DNA from: Acidobacteriota bacterium
GTDB taxonomy: Bacteria > Acidobacteriota > Blastocatellia > UBA7656
Assembly: GCA_040754075.1 (NCBI GenBank)
Contig: JBFMDH010000004.1
Coordinates: 62,001 to 126,000, forward strand
DNA length: 64,000 nt
Direction of reading: 5' to 3'
The notes beneath the pieces are model-generated. The model was given only the letters and a program-made list of their open reading frames with translations. It made no database searches and was not told where the DNA came from. A program made the translations under genes and the position numbers. Of this stretch, positions 8,630-20,200 are shown piece after piece; position 1 is the first letter of the stretch, and every line of letters begins with the position of its first letter.

Positions 8630-10639
8630 ATGACCAAGTTGATTCAAAGCCTCAAAGCCAACAAGCGGCTCGCCCTGATTTCGGTTAGCGTCATTGCTGT
8701 CCTGCTGATTTCACTGCTCACCTTTTTCATCATTCGATTTAATAATCGCATCAAGGCTGAACGCGACCACGCCGCCGAAGCCGTGCGCGTCGAAGTACAG
8801 GAAAGCCAACTGCGCGCCCCTGCGACCGATGGACTCACGGCGTTTTTGAATTCATCGGAAGTTCGCGCAACCGCTGCGTTCAACGGCACACGCTACTTTG
8901 CGACATCAGGCGGACTGCTGGCTGTGGATGAAAATGGCAACCTCAAACGTCGTTACACTACGATGGACGGGCTGACGGATAACGACTTGACGACGCTTGC
9001 CATCTTTCGCGGGCGACTATTTATCGGCACCGCGGCAAACGGCATGATGGCATTTGATGGCAATGGGTTTACGGGCTTTCGGTTCAACAAACCGAAAGCC
9101 ACGCGAGTCAGCACCTTGCTTGCAACCGACACCGAACTTTTAATCGGCACGCTCGATGGCGGACTCTTCGAGTATGACGGAGAAAAATTCACCCGTCGGC
9201 TGAATTGGGCTACAGGAGCCGATTTCGAGCGCATCACCGCTTTGCTGGCGAATCAATCGCGCATCTACATCGGCACTCAGGACAAAGGCTTGTACCTGTG
9301 GCGCGAGGCGCAATTTCAACGATTCAGCGAAGCCGAAGGGTTGCCTTCGCCGCGTGTGACGGCGATTGCTTTGATGCCAACGGGCGACGCTATCGCCATC
9401 GCTACCGATTTCGGCATCGTGACCTTAAATGATGCCAACGAAATCAAAGCGTTATCCACACAACCGAACATCACATCATTGGTTTCAAGCAAAGGAAAAT
9501 TATTCGCAGGCTTATTTACCGACGGCATCACGCAAATTGGTGATTCAACAAAAAGAGAAGGCGCAACGCAAATTATTGACACCGGACATCGGACACCAGA
9601 TACCAGACCTTTGCCATCCGACTCCCGACTCCCAACTCCAGACTCCCGACTCTTCGTCGATGACGGAAGATTGTGGATGCTCACCGCCGCAGGCGCTTTT
9701 GCGCGTGATGAATCCTCAAGCAGTCCCACGTTTGAACCTATCCCTGCAACGATTGCCAAAGACGCTATCGTATCTGCCGCGCACATCACCACGCTGGCGC
9801 TCGATAATCAAAATCGCTTGTGGATTGGATATTTTGACCGTGGCGCGGATGTGTTATCGCTGGAAACCAACACGCGCCTGACGCATATCGAAGATGACCG
9901 GATTCGTGAAGTCAATTTCATCGCTTTTGACAAGGCGAGTAATCGCGCGTTGATTGCCACTTCGCGTGGCTTGGTGGCGATGGGCGCGGACGGCAAACAA
10001 ACCCTCACAACTAAAGAGCAGGGCTTGATTGATAACGCGATTGCCCACCTTTCTTTTGTTGAAGATGACGCAAGCGCACGCGGCAATCGCCTGATACTGG
10101 CAACCGCCGGGGGACTGACGGAAATTTCGCCAGGTCGGGCGCGTTCGCTCACCGCTTTTCATGGATTATCGAGCAATCACCTCTACACCTCCGCGATTGT
10201 CGGTTCACGCGCTTTTGTCGGAAGCCTTGCGGGTCTTGTGGAACTTGAAGGGTTGCGGGTCACGCGGGTTTTCAAAAAATCGAATTCCAAACTATCGGAA
10301 GATTGGGTGACGGCGCTCGCTGAGGCAAATGGCACGTTGTATGTCGGCACGATTGGCGGCATAGATGCGTTGCTGCCGACCGGCGAATGGGTAAACTTCG
10401 CCGATGAATTGGGCAAAATCGAAGTCAATCAAAACGCCATGTATTTTGACGGCGAACGATTGTTCGTCGGCACTAGCGATAGCGGATTATTGGCGTATAA
10501 TGTGCGCGAACGTCGTTGGTCAAGTATTCGGGCAGGACTCACCTCAGCAAATGTCACCGCGATTACCAGCGATGACCGCTATGTTTACGTCGGCACCTTA
10601 AACGGAATGACGCGCATCGAAAAGCGCGTACTGAATTAG
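8630..10639 (+). CDS. Membrane-anchored two-component-regulator-propeller-like protein (669 aa)
   Basis: One N-terminal transmembrane helix (about residues 14-35) anchors a long extracytoplasmic beta-propeller. Repeated units of the form GLTDNDLTTLAIFRGRLFIGT and VTAITSDDRYVYVGT resemble the Reg_prop propeller blades of hybrid sensor kinases, but no kinase or other output domain follows. A likely role is ligand sensing or a binding scaffold (inference). ATG 8630 has GAGG about 11 bp upstream. Around residues 317-342 the propeller is interrupted by a Pro/Asp/Arg-rich stretch (TPDTRPLPSDSRLPTPDSRL) encoded by 11 consecutive heptamer repeats at 9579-9655, which looks like a recent in-frame insertion. 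Confidence 0.8.
   Translation: MTKLIQSLKANKRLALISVSVIAVLLISLLTFFIIRFNNRIKAERDHAAEAVRVEVQESQLRAPATDGLTAFLNSSEVRATAAFNGTRYFATSGGLLAVDENGNLKRRYTTMDGLTDNDLTTLAIFRGRLFIGTAANGMMAFDGNGFTGFRFNKPKATRVSTLLATDTELLIGTLDGGLFEYDGEKFTRRLNWATGADFERITALLANQSRIYIGTQDKGLYLWREAQFQRFSEAEGLPSPRVTAIALMPTGDAIAIATDFGIVTLNDANEIKALSTQPNITSLVSSKGKLFAGLFTDGITQIGDSTKREGATQIIDTGHRTPDTRPLPSDSRLPTPDSRLFVDDGRLWMLTAAGAFARDESSSSPTFEPIPATIAKDAIVSAAHITTLALDNQNRLWIGYFDRGADVLSLETNTRLTHIEDDRIREVNFIAFDKASNRALIATSRGLVAMGADGKQTLTTKEQGLIDNAIAHLSFVEDDASARGNRLILATAGGLTEISPGRARSLTAFHGLSSNHLYTSAIVGSRAFVGSLAGLVELEGLRVTRVFKKSNSKLSEDWVTALAEANGTLYVGTIGGIDALLPTGEWVNFADELGKIEVNQNAMYFDGERLFVGTSDSGLLAYNVRERRWSSIRAGLTSANVTAITSDDRYVYVGTLNGMTRIEKRVLN
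9579..9655 (+). repeat. Heptamer array inside a coding region
   Basis: Eleven back-to-back heptamers: ACACCGG, ACATCGG, ACACCAG, ATACCAG, then two diverged units, then ACTCCCG, ACTCCCA, ACTCCAG, ACTCCCG and ACTCTTC. The array preserves the reading frame of the propeller protein. Confidence 0.75.
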
Positions 10640-10727
10640 GAAGATTTTTAGACATCGGGCAATTTTGATTCGGTTGGATGTTGGGCAGTTTGAATCACTT
10701 CAATTTGTTAATCCGTGAGTGAATTTT

Positions 10728-13118
10728 ATGAATATTGAACGCCGGAAATTTTATTCGTTGGTTTGCAAGAGCGCCGTTTTACTCTTGTTATTGATGGCTG
10801 CTGAGAGCGCGCGGGCGCAATCAGGGGTGTTGATTCCTTCGAGCGCCGATAAGCCTGACCCGAAGATTCTCACCCTGGATGAAATGTCCGTGCATATCGT
10901 CATTGATAATCAATTCGCCCGGGTGCGCGTGGTGCAGATTTTTGGCAATCATACAGACCGCGCCGAAGAGGGCAAATATGTTTTTCTCATCCCGACGACT
11001 GCCGCGATTGCCGATTTCGCCATCTGGGACGGCGATGTGCGTATCCCTGGCGTCATTATGGAAAAACGTCGCGCCGAGGAAATCTACAAAGACCTCGCGC
11101 TGCAAGCCATCGACCCCGGACTCGTGCAACAAGCCGATGAAGATGAAGGCGCAACCGCTTTCACCGTCAAAGTCGCGCCGATTCCCGCTTACGGTACGAA
11201 ACGTCTGGAGATGGAATATACTGAACTTCTGCGCGTTGAAAATCTCGAATCCTACTTTTCGTTTCCCTTCAAACCCAGCCAGTACGGCACGCAAACCGTC
11301 GGACGGTTGGATGTGCGTTTGCAGGTGCTTTCAAAATTTCCGCTCACCGATTTGAAATTCAAAGGCAATGCGTTCCCGCTGAACTGGATTGATAACACCG
11401 CGACCTACAAATCGGCTTCGTTTGCAGCGTCGAATAAAGAACTCACCGAGGATTTCGCTTTCAGTTATGGCTTGAACGTGCCGCGCACGACGCTCGAATT
11501 TTTAGCCTATCGCGCCCCCGAACGCATCAGCGCAGACGATTTGCGCGACCCCAGACTGGCGCAGGAAAACCCCGACGGCTATTTTGAAGCTGCCGCTTTA
11601 TTTAACGAAGCGGGACGCGCGCCCGGCGATGCAACGCCGCCGCCGCCGCGCTCGGTGCTGGTCATGCTCGACACCTCGCTTTCGATGAATTGGGAAAAAT
11701 TGGATAAATCTTATGAAGCGGTGGAAAGCGTTCTCAAATCACTCTTGCCGCAGGATTCTTTCAATTTAATTTTATTCAATGACGATATTCTCGCATTCAG
11801 CGACAAAGCGGTAGATGCGCGACCCGAAGCCATCGAACGCGCTTTGCAATTTATTAAATCAAGCTTTCTTTCGGGCGGCACCGATTTCAATGCGGCGCTT
11901 GCCCGCACGACGCAGTTAATCAAAACGATGCCGGCAAAGAGCGAAAGCGCCGTGGTGTTGATTTCCGATGGCAATCCGACGATGACCACTACAAAAACCA
12001 GTTCGGTGATTGAAAACTTTAAAAAAGCCAATGAATCGGTAAAAACCCGGCTCTATGTTTTCGGCATCGGTTCGGATAGCGATGTGTTTTTATTGCAGGA
12101 ACTGGCGCGGGCTTCGCGTGGCTATTTCGACTGGTCGCGCGAAACCGACGACCTCGAATTCAAATTAAAATCCTTCGTCAGCAAAGTCGGGCGCAATCCG
12201 ATTGATTCACTGGCATTGCAAAATTCCGATAGCGCCAATTTTTATCAGGTCTATCCCGATTATGCAGTGACCGCATACGATGGCACACGTTTATCATTTG
12301 TCGGGCGTTACCGGCGACCGGGTGCAACGCAACTTGTGCTTACGGGAAATTCTAACGGCAAAGCGGTGCGGCTTACCGAGCAGGTGCAACTTCCCGAACG
12401 CAACGATGAGCATCCGCACATTGCGAGGTTGTGGGCGCGGGCGCGCGTCGATGCGTTGCTCCGGCAAATTGCGCTCACGGGCGAAACTCAGGAAGCGATT
12501 AACGAAATCATCGCGCTCTCGAAAAAATATAAATTCGTCACGCCATACACCTCGTTTTTAGCCGCGCCGCGTTCACTGCTTCGCCCGCGTGTAATCAGAC
12601 CAGGCGACCCTGTGCTGAGAGTGCGCACAGACGAAGCAATTAAAGAAGTCACCGCCGTTTTTCCATTCGGACTGACGAAACGATTGATGTACCTTAAAGG
12701 CGAAGATGTCTGGGAAACCCGCTTCATTGCGCCGAAAGAAATGAAAGACGGCGCGTACACCTGCCGGTTGATTTTACTTGATAAACAAGGGCGCGCTTAT
12801 CAGGAATCCAAGAGCTTCATCATTGACAGCCGCCCGCCTTCGGTTAAAGCCACAGTTGATAAAGCGGTAGTGAACGCCGGCGATGAACTGACAATTACGG
12901 CGCGCGCCGATAGCGATACGCGCCGCATTGCTGCGCGCATATACGGAGCCTTGCCGGTGGCAATTGTCTGGGACGGGAAAGCCAAAGCCAGCATCGGACG
13001 TTTGCAAATTCCCGAAGGCTTGCCGTCGGGGACTTACACGATTGAAATCACCGCCGAAGATTTCGCCCACAATTCAAGCGTCACGGAAGTGACCATCGAA
13101 GTGATGAGCGGCGGTTGA
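10728..13118 (+). CDS. VIT domain / von Willebrand factor A domain exported protein (796 aa)
   Basis: A signal peptide (hydrophobic core LLLLLMAA, cleavage near SARA-QSG) is followed by a VIT domain (about residues 45-175) like that of inter-alpha-trypsin inhibitor heavy chains. A vWA domain (about 305-490) has the MIDAS motif DTSLS, the downstream threonine in SGGTDF and the aspartate in LISDGN, so metal-dependent ligand binding is likely. The C-terminus (about 690-790) looks like an Ig-like beta domain ending in a typical Ig-fold strand. A GTG at 10719 is an alternative start; ATG 10728 places the signal peptide normally. Probably a cell-surface or periplasmic adhesion or scaffold protein (family knowledge, not shown here). 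Confidence 0.88.
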   Translation: MNIERRKFYSLVCKSAVLLLLLMAAESARAQSGVLIPSSADKPDPKILTLDEMSVHIVIDNQFARVRVVQIFGNHTDRAEEGKYVFLIPTTAAIADFAIWDGDVRIPGVIMEKRRAEEIYKDLALQAIDPGLVQQADEDEGATAFTVKVAPIPAYGTKRLEMEYTELLRVENLESYFSFPFKPSQYGTQTVGRLDVRLQVLSKFPLTDLKFKGNAFPLNWIDNTATYKSASFAASNKELTEDFAFSYGLNVPRTTLEFLAYRAPERISADDLRDPRLAQENPDGYFEAAALFNEAGRAPGDATPPPPRSVLVMLDTSLSMNWEKLDKSYEAVESVLKSLLPQDSFNLILFNDDILAFSDKAVDARPEAIERALQFIKSSFLSGGTDFNAALARTTQLIKTMPAKSESAVVLISDGNPTMTTTKTSSVIENFKKANESVKTRLYVFGIGSDSDVFLLQELARASRGYFDWSRETDDLEFKLKSFVSKVGRNPIDSLALQNSDSANFYQVYPDYAVTAYDGTRLSFVGRYRRPGATQLVLTGNSNGKAVRLTEQVQLPERNDEHPHIARLWARARVDALLRQIALTGETQEAINEIIALSKKYKFVTPYTSFLAAPRSLLRPRVIRPGDPVLRVRTDEAIKEVTAVFPFGLTKRLMYLKGEDVWETRFIAPKEMKDGAYTCRLILLDKQGRAYQESKSFIIDSRPPSVKATVDKAVVNAGDELTITARADSDTRRIAARIYGALPVAIVWDGKAKASIGRLQIPEGLPSGTYTIEITAEDFAHNSSVTEVTIEVMSGG

Positions 13119-13119
13119 A

Positions 13120-13160
13120 GAAGAAAGGGAGACCGGGAGTGAGGGAGAAGGGGAAAAGAA
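13120..13160 (+). repeat. Degenerate purine-rich heptamer tract
   Basis: GGGAGAC, CGGGAGT, GAGGGAG, AAGGGGA-like units right after the stop codon of the VIT/vWA gene. It resembles the other heptamer tracts but is more degraded. Confidence 0.35.
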
Positions 13161-13243
13161 GCAGCACAATTAGAAGCGTTCGTTGCGCTTCTGGCGTGAA
13201 GGAAAACAGCGGAGCAAGTCGCCGACGCAAGCGCACTGTGCAG

Positions 13244-13430
13244 TTGCGCCGGAGACGCCAGGAAATTAGCCTGCGGTGAGCCACAGGTATTTTAGGCGGA
13301 AAATCGAATCATCGCGCCGCAGATGCGGAGGATATTAGCCTGTGGTGAAGCCACAGGTATTTTAAGCGAAGAATTGAATCATCGCGCCGGAGGCGCGAAG
13401 GATATTAGCCTGTGGTGAAGCCACAGGTAT
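13244..13430 (+). repeat. REP-like palindromic repeats, 5' cluster (three units)
   Basis: Three head-to-tail units about 70 bp apart each contain a hairpin of the form CCTGTGG-TGAAG-CCACAGG (13266-13290, 13335-13360, 13405-13430; the first has one mismatch). Between them lie GC-rich hairpins, for example CGCGCC-GGA-GGCGCG at 13383-13397. The first 79 bp (13244-13322) recur exactly at 13966-14044 on the far side of the transposase. They are probably the substrates of the adjacent transposase. Confidence 0.8.
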
Positions 13431-13478
13431 TTGGGTTGCAAAATTCCATTGCGCTCTGAAAGAGCGCAGGAGAAACCG

Positions 13479-13925
13479 ATGCCGTCAACGCATTTGAGTT
13501 TGCATTACCATTTAATTTTCAGCACCAAAGACCGCTATCCGTTTATCGCAAAAGAATGGCGCAATCGATTACATTCATTTTTAGGTGGAGAAGTGCGAAA
13601 GCTTAAAGGCGTTCCTGAAAGTATTGGCGGCACCAATGACCACGTTCATCTATTGATAGGACTTCGCGCCACGCACCGTTTATGCGATGTTTTGGAAGAC
13701 ATCAAATCAGGTTCTTCAAAATGGGTTCACGAAGAGTTAGGTTTAGATGAATTTGCCTGGCAGGTAGGATATGGCGCGTTCACCGTGAGCGCGTCGAAAA
13801 TCGAAGCAGTTAAAAAATATATTGAGAATCAGGAAGCGCATCATCACGTGAAGACTTTTCAGGAAGAGTATCGGAAATTTTTAGAAGAAAGCGGCGTTGA
13901 GTTTGATGAGAAATATTTGTGGTGA
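13479..13925 (+). CDS. REP-associated tyrosine transposase (IS200-like, RAYT)
   Basis: A Y1-family HUH single-strand nuclease of 148 residues. The divalent-metal HUH motif is HVHLL near residue 50, and the catalytic tyrosine lies in VKKYIENQEAHH near residue 120. LHYHLIFSTKDRYPFI at the N-terminus is the usual opening of IS200/IS605 TnpA relatives. The ATG at 13479 follows GGAGAAACCG. It is a single gene with no accessory tnpB and is flanked by REP-like palindromes instead of subterminal IS ends, which is the RAYT arrangement. It probably cuts and spreads the REP hairpins. The frame is intact. Confidence 0.92.
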   Translation: MPSTHLSLHYHLIFSTKDRYPFIAKEWRNRLHSFLGGEVRKLKGVPESIGGTNDHVHLLIGLRATHRLCDVLEDIKSGSSKWVHEELGLDEFAWQVGYGAFTVSASKIEAVKKYIENQEAHHHVKTFQEEYRKFLEESGVEFDEKYLW

Positions 13926-13965
13926 TTTTGGATGTCGAATAATTTAACAATGCAAAAATCATATT

Positions 13966-14141
13966 TTGCGCCGGAGACGCCAGGAAATTAGCCTGCGGTG
14001 AGCCACAGGTATTTTAGGCGGAAAATCGAATCATCGCGCCGCAGGCGTGGAGGCGTGTAGTTATAAACAATAATCCTGCGCCCCTTCAGGGCGCGAACAG
14101 TTGGAAGATTGTCGTTACCCTGTGGCTTCACCACAGGCTAA
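13966..14141. repeat. REP-like palindromic repeats, 3' cluster with an inverted unit
   Basis: 13966-14044 is an exact copy of 13244-13322, with its REP hairpin at 13988-14012. A GC hairpin (GCGCCCCTTCAGGGCGC) sits near 14079-14095. An oppositely oriented REP (14116-14141, CCTGTGG-CTTCA-CCACAGG) closes the cluster, giving a BIME-like pair of inverted REPs. Confidence 0.78.
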
Positions 14142-14247
14142 TCTCCAAAGCCCCTTCGGGGCAAACAGACAGGCTTGGGACTTGATTGGGCTGCGGAAGA
14201 AATCAGATTAGCCAAAAGAGAGGCTAATAAACGATAGGTTGAAAACT

Positions 14248-17200
14248 ATGCGAAGACGAATCTATTTAGCGGCGATATTGTTGATTGCGGTGACGTCCGT
14301 TGCGGTGGCGACACTGGTGGCGGTGCAAAAAGCTAAACCGAAATCAACCGGAACTTCTTCAACGGCGGCGCAGAAAAATGCTGCGCAGAAAGGCGCAACT
14401 CCGGCGAAAGGCGCTGCCACAGCGCAAGCGCCGATTCGACCTGCTGACCCGAATCGCGCGCCGCAAGCGCAAGTCGATGAGGCGCTTTTCACCAATGAAG
14501 ACTTCTTCGGCGTGAACGCATCGGTTGCGCGTCCTTATGCGGTTGCCCTTGAACGTGTCGGAACACTTGCAACCCAATATCCCAAAGATGCGCGGCTCAG
14601 ATTATATTCGGCGCGACTCGCTGAACGCCTCGGTCAATTCGATAAAGCCACCACTGAAATGAATCAGTATGCCGAACTCAAAGGTCGCTCGCCCGACGCA
14701 CTCAGAAGACTGGTTCAGTTTTATCACAACCGCGCCCTTCACACCGACGAAGTAAAAACCCTTCGCAGTCTCGCACAGGCAATGCCGGTCAGCGAACGCG
14801 CGCCGATTTATAAACAAGCCGCCACCCTGGTTCGCACCTACGCGCTCAAAGAATTCAAACCCGCAGATTTTTTTGCCGAACTGGTCGCCGCCGATTCGTC
14901 AAATGTTCAACCCGTCAAAGATTATGTTGAAGAGTTGAGACTGGCCAAACAGAACCGCGAGGCCTTAGCGGTTCTTGCCGAATTTCAAGCGAAATTTTCA
15001 AGCGACCTCGCCTACTTTTTGAAAACCCGCGCCGCAATTTACGAAGAACAGAATGACCGCCGCGCCGCCGAAGCGGTTTATGCGGATTCATTCGACCCCA
15101 ACTGGTCGCGCAAAATCAGTGGCGATTACTATGAACTGCTCCGACGATTCGGGCGTTATCGCGTGGCGCGTCGCGGCTTGCAGGAGCGTGTGAAAGCGGG
15201 GGCGACCGATTTACCAACTACGGCGCGGCTTTTCAGTTTTCTTTCATACGAAGGTAACTACGCGCAGGCTTCACAGGTCTTGCGCGATCTGGAAGCGCGT
15301 CGCGCCGGTCGTAACCTTGCTTCAACGACCAATACCAATCAACCGCAACCGGTGCGCGCCGCATCCTGGACGGGGCAGGAACTCGAACAGACCGCCGCGA
15401 TGTTTGCCTCCATCGGTCATTTCGATCAAGCCTCGCGTTATCTTTACACCCTTTATTTACTGGGCAAATTGCAACCCGCGACAGTCTCGCGCGAAGCCGC
15501 GCTTTTTCGTCTGTTTAAAGTCATGATTGATGCCGAAGGCACGCCCACGCGAGTCGGCGCTGGCGACCTGTCGTTTTACAAAGACATTGCCGAAGTTGAC
15601 CGTCATCCCGGTTTTATGAACGGCGTGCTATCGTTGATTCTGGCGAATACCGAACCGGCGATGGAATTTGCTACCGAAGAGAAAGCCGCCGCAGGCTATT
15701 TCAATCGCGCCTTCGCTTACCGAATTTTCAATGCCTTCAAACTTGAATTTCCACAATCGAAAAATTTGGGTGAAATGTATCTCGGCATCGTCAACGTCTT
15801 TGCGACGATGGGCGAACACAAACTGGCGATTGCCACAGGTCGCGAATTCCTCACGAAATTCCCCGATTCATCAAGCTACATTGAGGTGTCGCTCAAAATC
15901 GCCGATTCATACGTGGCGCTTGATGACCGCGTAAACGAACGCGCAACGATTTTGCCATTGCTCGACCGGTTGGCGAAAAATCGCCCGCGCGGCACCCCAC
16001 TTATTCCTTCGTCGGCGAAGCGTTGGGCTTACACCATCTCACCGGGCTTCGATGCAATGTTCGATAAAATCAAATACACGCTTGAAGCCTATAGCGACAC
16101 TTACGAGCCGTCGAGTGACAAATCCGATTCGGGCGGTGATGAAGAGTACGACGAAGAAGAGGGCAGTTATTCCAATGCCTCAACGCCGAAACCGGGCGTC
16201 AGTTATAGCCAGGTGCTTGAGCGTTATGTTTCGTCGCTTGCCACCGATGATAAACAAAAAGAGACCGTCGCCTTTTTCTGGGCGGAAATTAAAAAGCATC
16301 CGAAAGATGAAGGCTTATACGAACGCTTTCTCAGTTGGCTTGGACAGGCGCAACTCATCAATGAACAGCTCAAGGCTTACAATCAGGCGATTCGCGAATT
16401 CAATTCCAATACCTGGTATCACCGACTGGCGCGTTGGTACGTGCGGCAAAAACGCGGCAGAGAGTTGCAGCAATATGCCAAACAGTTAATCGGCGTTTTC
16501 GATGAAGAAGAGATTTCCGATTATCTCTATCGCTTCGCCGGATACGGCGGCACCGCCGAAGGCGATTCGCTCAACTGGGATCAAAAACTCGCTTTCGATT
16601 TGTACGATTACGCCCACAAACGTTTTCCGCGCAATCTCTTTTTTGTGCGCGGCATGCTCACCTATCTCTGGAACAACCGGAATACGGCGGAATGGGAAAA
16701 ACTCTCGCAACAATATTATTTCGCCGACCGTTCGATTCGCGAACCGTATCTGGCATGGCTCTCGAAACAGAATCAACTGCGCGATAAGTACCAGCAATCA
16801 AGAAATCAGAAGTCAGAAGCCACAGGTCAAAATAATTCGACCAATATCCCGAAGAATTTCGCTTATCAAACATTCGCTGCCGATGCGGCGTTGTGGCTCT
16901 CACATCACGATGAATCGTTGGATGTCTATCGTCAATTGAACGCGCTCTATCCCGGCGAAACCCAATATGCCGACCGTCTGGCGGATTTGACGCGCTCGTT
17001 TGGACAGACCTCCGACAAACTGTTTGAAGAATCGGCGAAGACCTTTGAACAAATGGCGGCGGTCTATCCGGCAAATCATGACTATCGCATCAAAGCCGGT
17101 GAAGTGTACGCCCAACTTGGCGATTTCAAACGCGCAGGCGAACAGTGGGATAAACTGATTCAAATCGAACCCGGCGACCGCGAAACCTATCTGGAAGTCG

Positions 17201-20200
17201 CAACGGTGTACTGGGATTACTATCAATTCGAGCAAGCCTTGCGGGTCTTTGGCGATTTGCGCCAAACGACCGGCGACCCGAATATTTATGCCTACAGAAT
17301 GGGCGCGGTCTATGAAGGCAAAGGCGATATGGACTTGGCGATTGCCGAATATGTCAAAGTCTTGAATGAAGCGGGCGCTGGGCGCGACACGGTTTCAACC
17401 AGGCTTGCGCAACTGGCGCGACGCAAAGGACTCGAAGAAAAAATTGTCGCGACTTATAACCGCGCGCATTCAGCGAATCCTAATGACTGGCAACTGGTGA
17501 TTGGTTATGCGAGTTATTTAGCCGAACGCGAACGCACCGCCGATGCTTTAGCATTGATTCGCCGCGAGATTGATAAATCCGCCGACATCGCCTTTTTAGA
17601 GACCACACGCGACCTGTTCCGTTCGATTCTTCGCCCCGAAGATGAACTGCAAGTGATTGCGCGACTCGCGAAAGCGGCGCGCGATGAACGCGAAGCGATG
17701 ATGTATAGATTGCAGAACGCCGCATTTCTGGAACGGCGCGGCAAGGTTGATGAAGCCATCGCTATCGTTGATAAGTTGGTCGCCGAATATCCGACCAATG
17801 TCGGCGTTGTTGAAGAGTCCGCGAAATTTTATTGGCGCGCCGGACTCATCGACCGTTCGCTCGATTTATACAAGAACACGCTGGCGAAAGCGCAAGGCGA
17901 AAACCTGCGCACCGTCACCTTGCAACTGGCGCGGCGTCAGGCTGAAGCGAGTCGTTTGGATGATGCGGAAAAAACTTTGCGGACGTTTTATGAAACTCAC
18001 CGCACCGATACCGAAGCGTTTGCGAAACTCGCGGAAGTGCTCGGCACTGCTAACAAACTTGATGCGCTCACAGAACTGTACAAAGCGGGCTTGAAAGATA
18101 TGCGCGAAGTCGGCGGCGATGAGGCGAGAGATAAAATCGCGGAACTGCGCGCCGGGATGATTCAAACCTACGACAAACTCGGCAAGTACACAGATGCCAT
18201 TGACCAGCACATCGAAATCATCAATCAATTTCCCGAAGACGAAGCGAAACTCGCGGCGGCATTCGATTATGCGGAAAAGCGTCAGCAAGTTGACCGCTTG
18301 ATTGGTTACTATCAAAAACTCAGCAAGGATGCGTTCAAAAATTATCGCTGGCAACTGGTTTTGGCGCGAATGTACGAACGCACAGGCAACGTCGCGGGCG
18401 CTTCCGAACAATATAAAAATGCGGTGGCGAATGAACCCTCACGCGCCGAGTTCCGTTTCTCGCTGGCTTCGACACTCGCTAGACAACGGCGATTCGATGA
18501 AGCGATTGCCGTGTTGCGCGATGGGTGGACAATTTCGGGACGTGACCCGCAGTGGTTGGTTGAAGTCGCGCGTTTGCAGGTTTCGCAAGGCAAACGCACA
18601 GACGCCGTCGCCACCATTCGTCAGGCGCTTGCGGCAAAGAAAAATCCCAAAGCCGAAGATGAACTCGCGATGGCAGGAAAACTTTCTTCGTGGGGACTCA
18701 ATGCGGAAGCCACAAGGTTTTACGAAGAGATTTTTGCGCGACTGCCGAAAGTGTTAAAAGACGAATACGTTTCCGCTGATACGAGTGTTAAAGGTTATGT
18801 CTTTTCGTTGATTCGCACTGACGCGATGCCCACGGTTTATCAAAAACTGCAACGCATGCGCGAACAGTACAAAGCCATCAGCGATAACTCGAAAGAGACC
18901 GATGCCTACAAAGCAAGAAATTTCGTCAATGCCCTGGATTCGGCTCTGAGAGCCGATTTCGGGCAAGGGGTGCTGGATTTTGCGAGCGCCCAGGATGCCG
19001 TGGCGATTGCCTCGGCAATTCAAACTGCGACGCAAAAATATCAGCTTTACACCGATAAAGATGAATTGTTGCGTTATATCGGAATTGCGCATGGCGCAGG
19101 GCTTGTGGAAACCGAAGAGAGCTTGCTTGCGCGCATCAAAGACCTGGCATTCAAAGCCCGCGCCAAACCCGAAGACACCAAATGTTACGCGGAACTGCGC
19201 GCCTTGATGAGTTTTTACAATCGCCGCGCGCAATACGCCCGCGCGGCTGAAGTGTTAAAGAATGAATTTGCAAACGATAGATATAAAGAGCGTTTCGACT
19301 ATCAAAATCAAATCGCTAATGAATACGCCTTGGCGGGCGATAAAGCGAAAGAGACGGATGCCTTGCGCATTGCCTATACCAACGCAAGCGGCGCGTTAAT
19401 CAATGCCGGTGAAGTGGATTGGGTCAAACGTTACTACACGTTGTTGTACGAAACCGGCAATCGCGATGAACTGCAAAAACTGGCTTCGGCTTATAATCCA
19501 TACCAATTGCAACTGGCGAACTTTTTTATTGAAAAGAACGAAAAAGATTTGGCGCGCATAGCGATTGCTCATGCCAATCAATCAGCCGCGTGGGTCGCAT
19601 CAAGAAGCGCCGAAGTCGGTCTTTTCCTGAAAGACAATTCGTCGCAAACCGAAAACTTTTTCAAGACCGCGTTGGACATTCGCCCCATCGGGCAGATGCT
19701 CGGACGCAAAGTTGATCAAAATGCCACCTTGCTGGGTGATGACTGGTTTTACGCGGCGCGCAATTACGGATACTGGCTTGGCAACAACGGGCGTGATGTT
19801 GAAGGTCGCAAACTGACGCCTGCGGAAATCGAAGGCAATCCGTCGGATGAGGCGGCGCAACTGGAACTCGCGGCTTATTACCTCGACCGCAAAGATACCA
19901 AACGGGCGTTAAGTCATGTCGCGCTTGCCGCCGAACTTGCGCCCAATGAAAATCAGGTGGCATTGATGCGCGGGGCGGTGTTGCTTGCGGAAGGCAATAA
20001 ACAGGGGGCATTTGAGGCGTGGGGGGCGATGATGAACGGGCGCGTCAGTGTTGATGATGCCGAGAGTTATTTGAAGGTCATGGCAGATAACGGATTTTTG
20101 AAAGAGTCATTGCCACTACTGGAAAACTTCATCATCGCTTATGTCAATCGCCCTGTAAAAAACAGTCAATACGAAACCCGCATGGAAGCCCTTGAGCCGT

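Noticed and set aside
8438-8647. Minus-strand 69-aa ORF between pgsA and the propeller gene.
   Set aside because: Overlaps the propeller gene start and lacks recognisable features.
13244-14141. The regular ~70-bp repeats as a CRISPR array.
   Set aside because: The units are contiguous REP hairpins with no unique spacers, and a RAYT gene lies between them.
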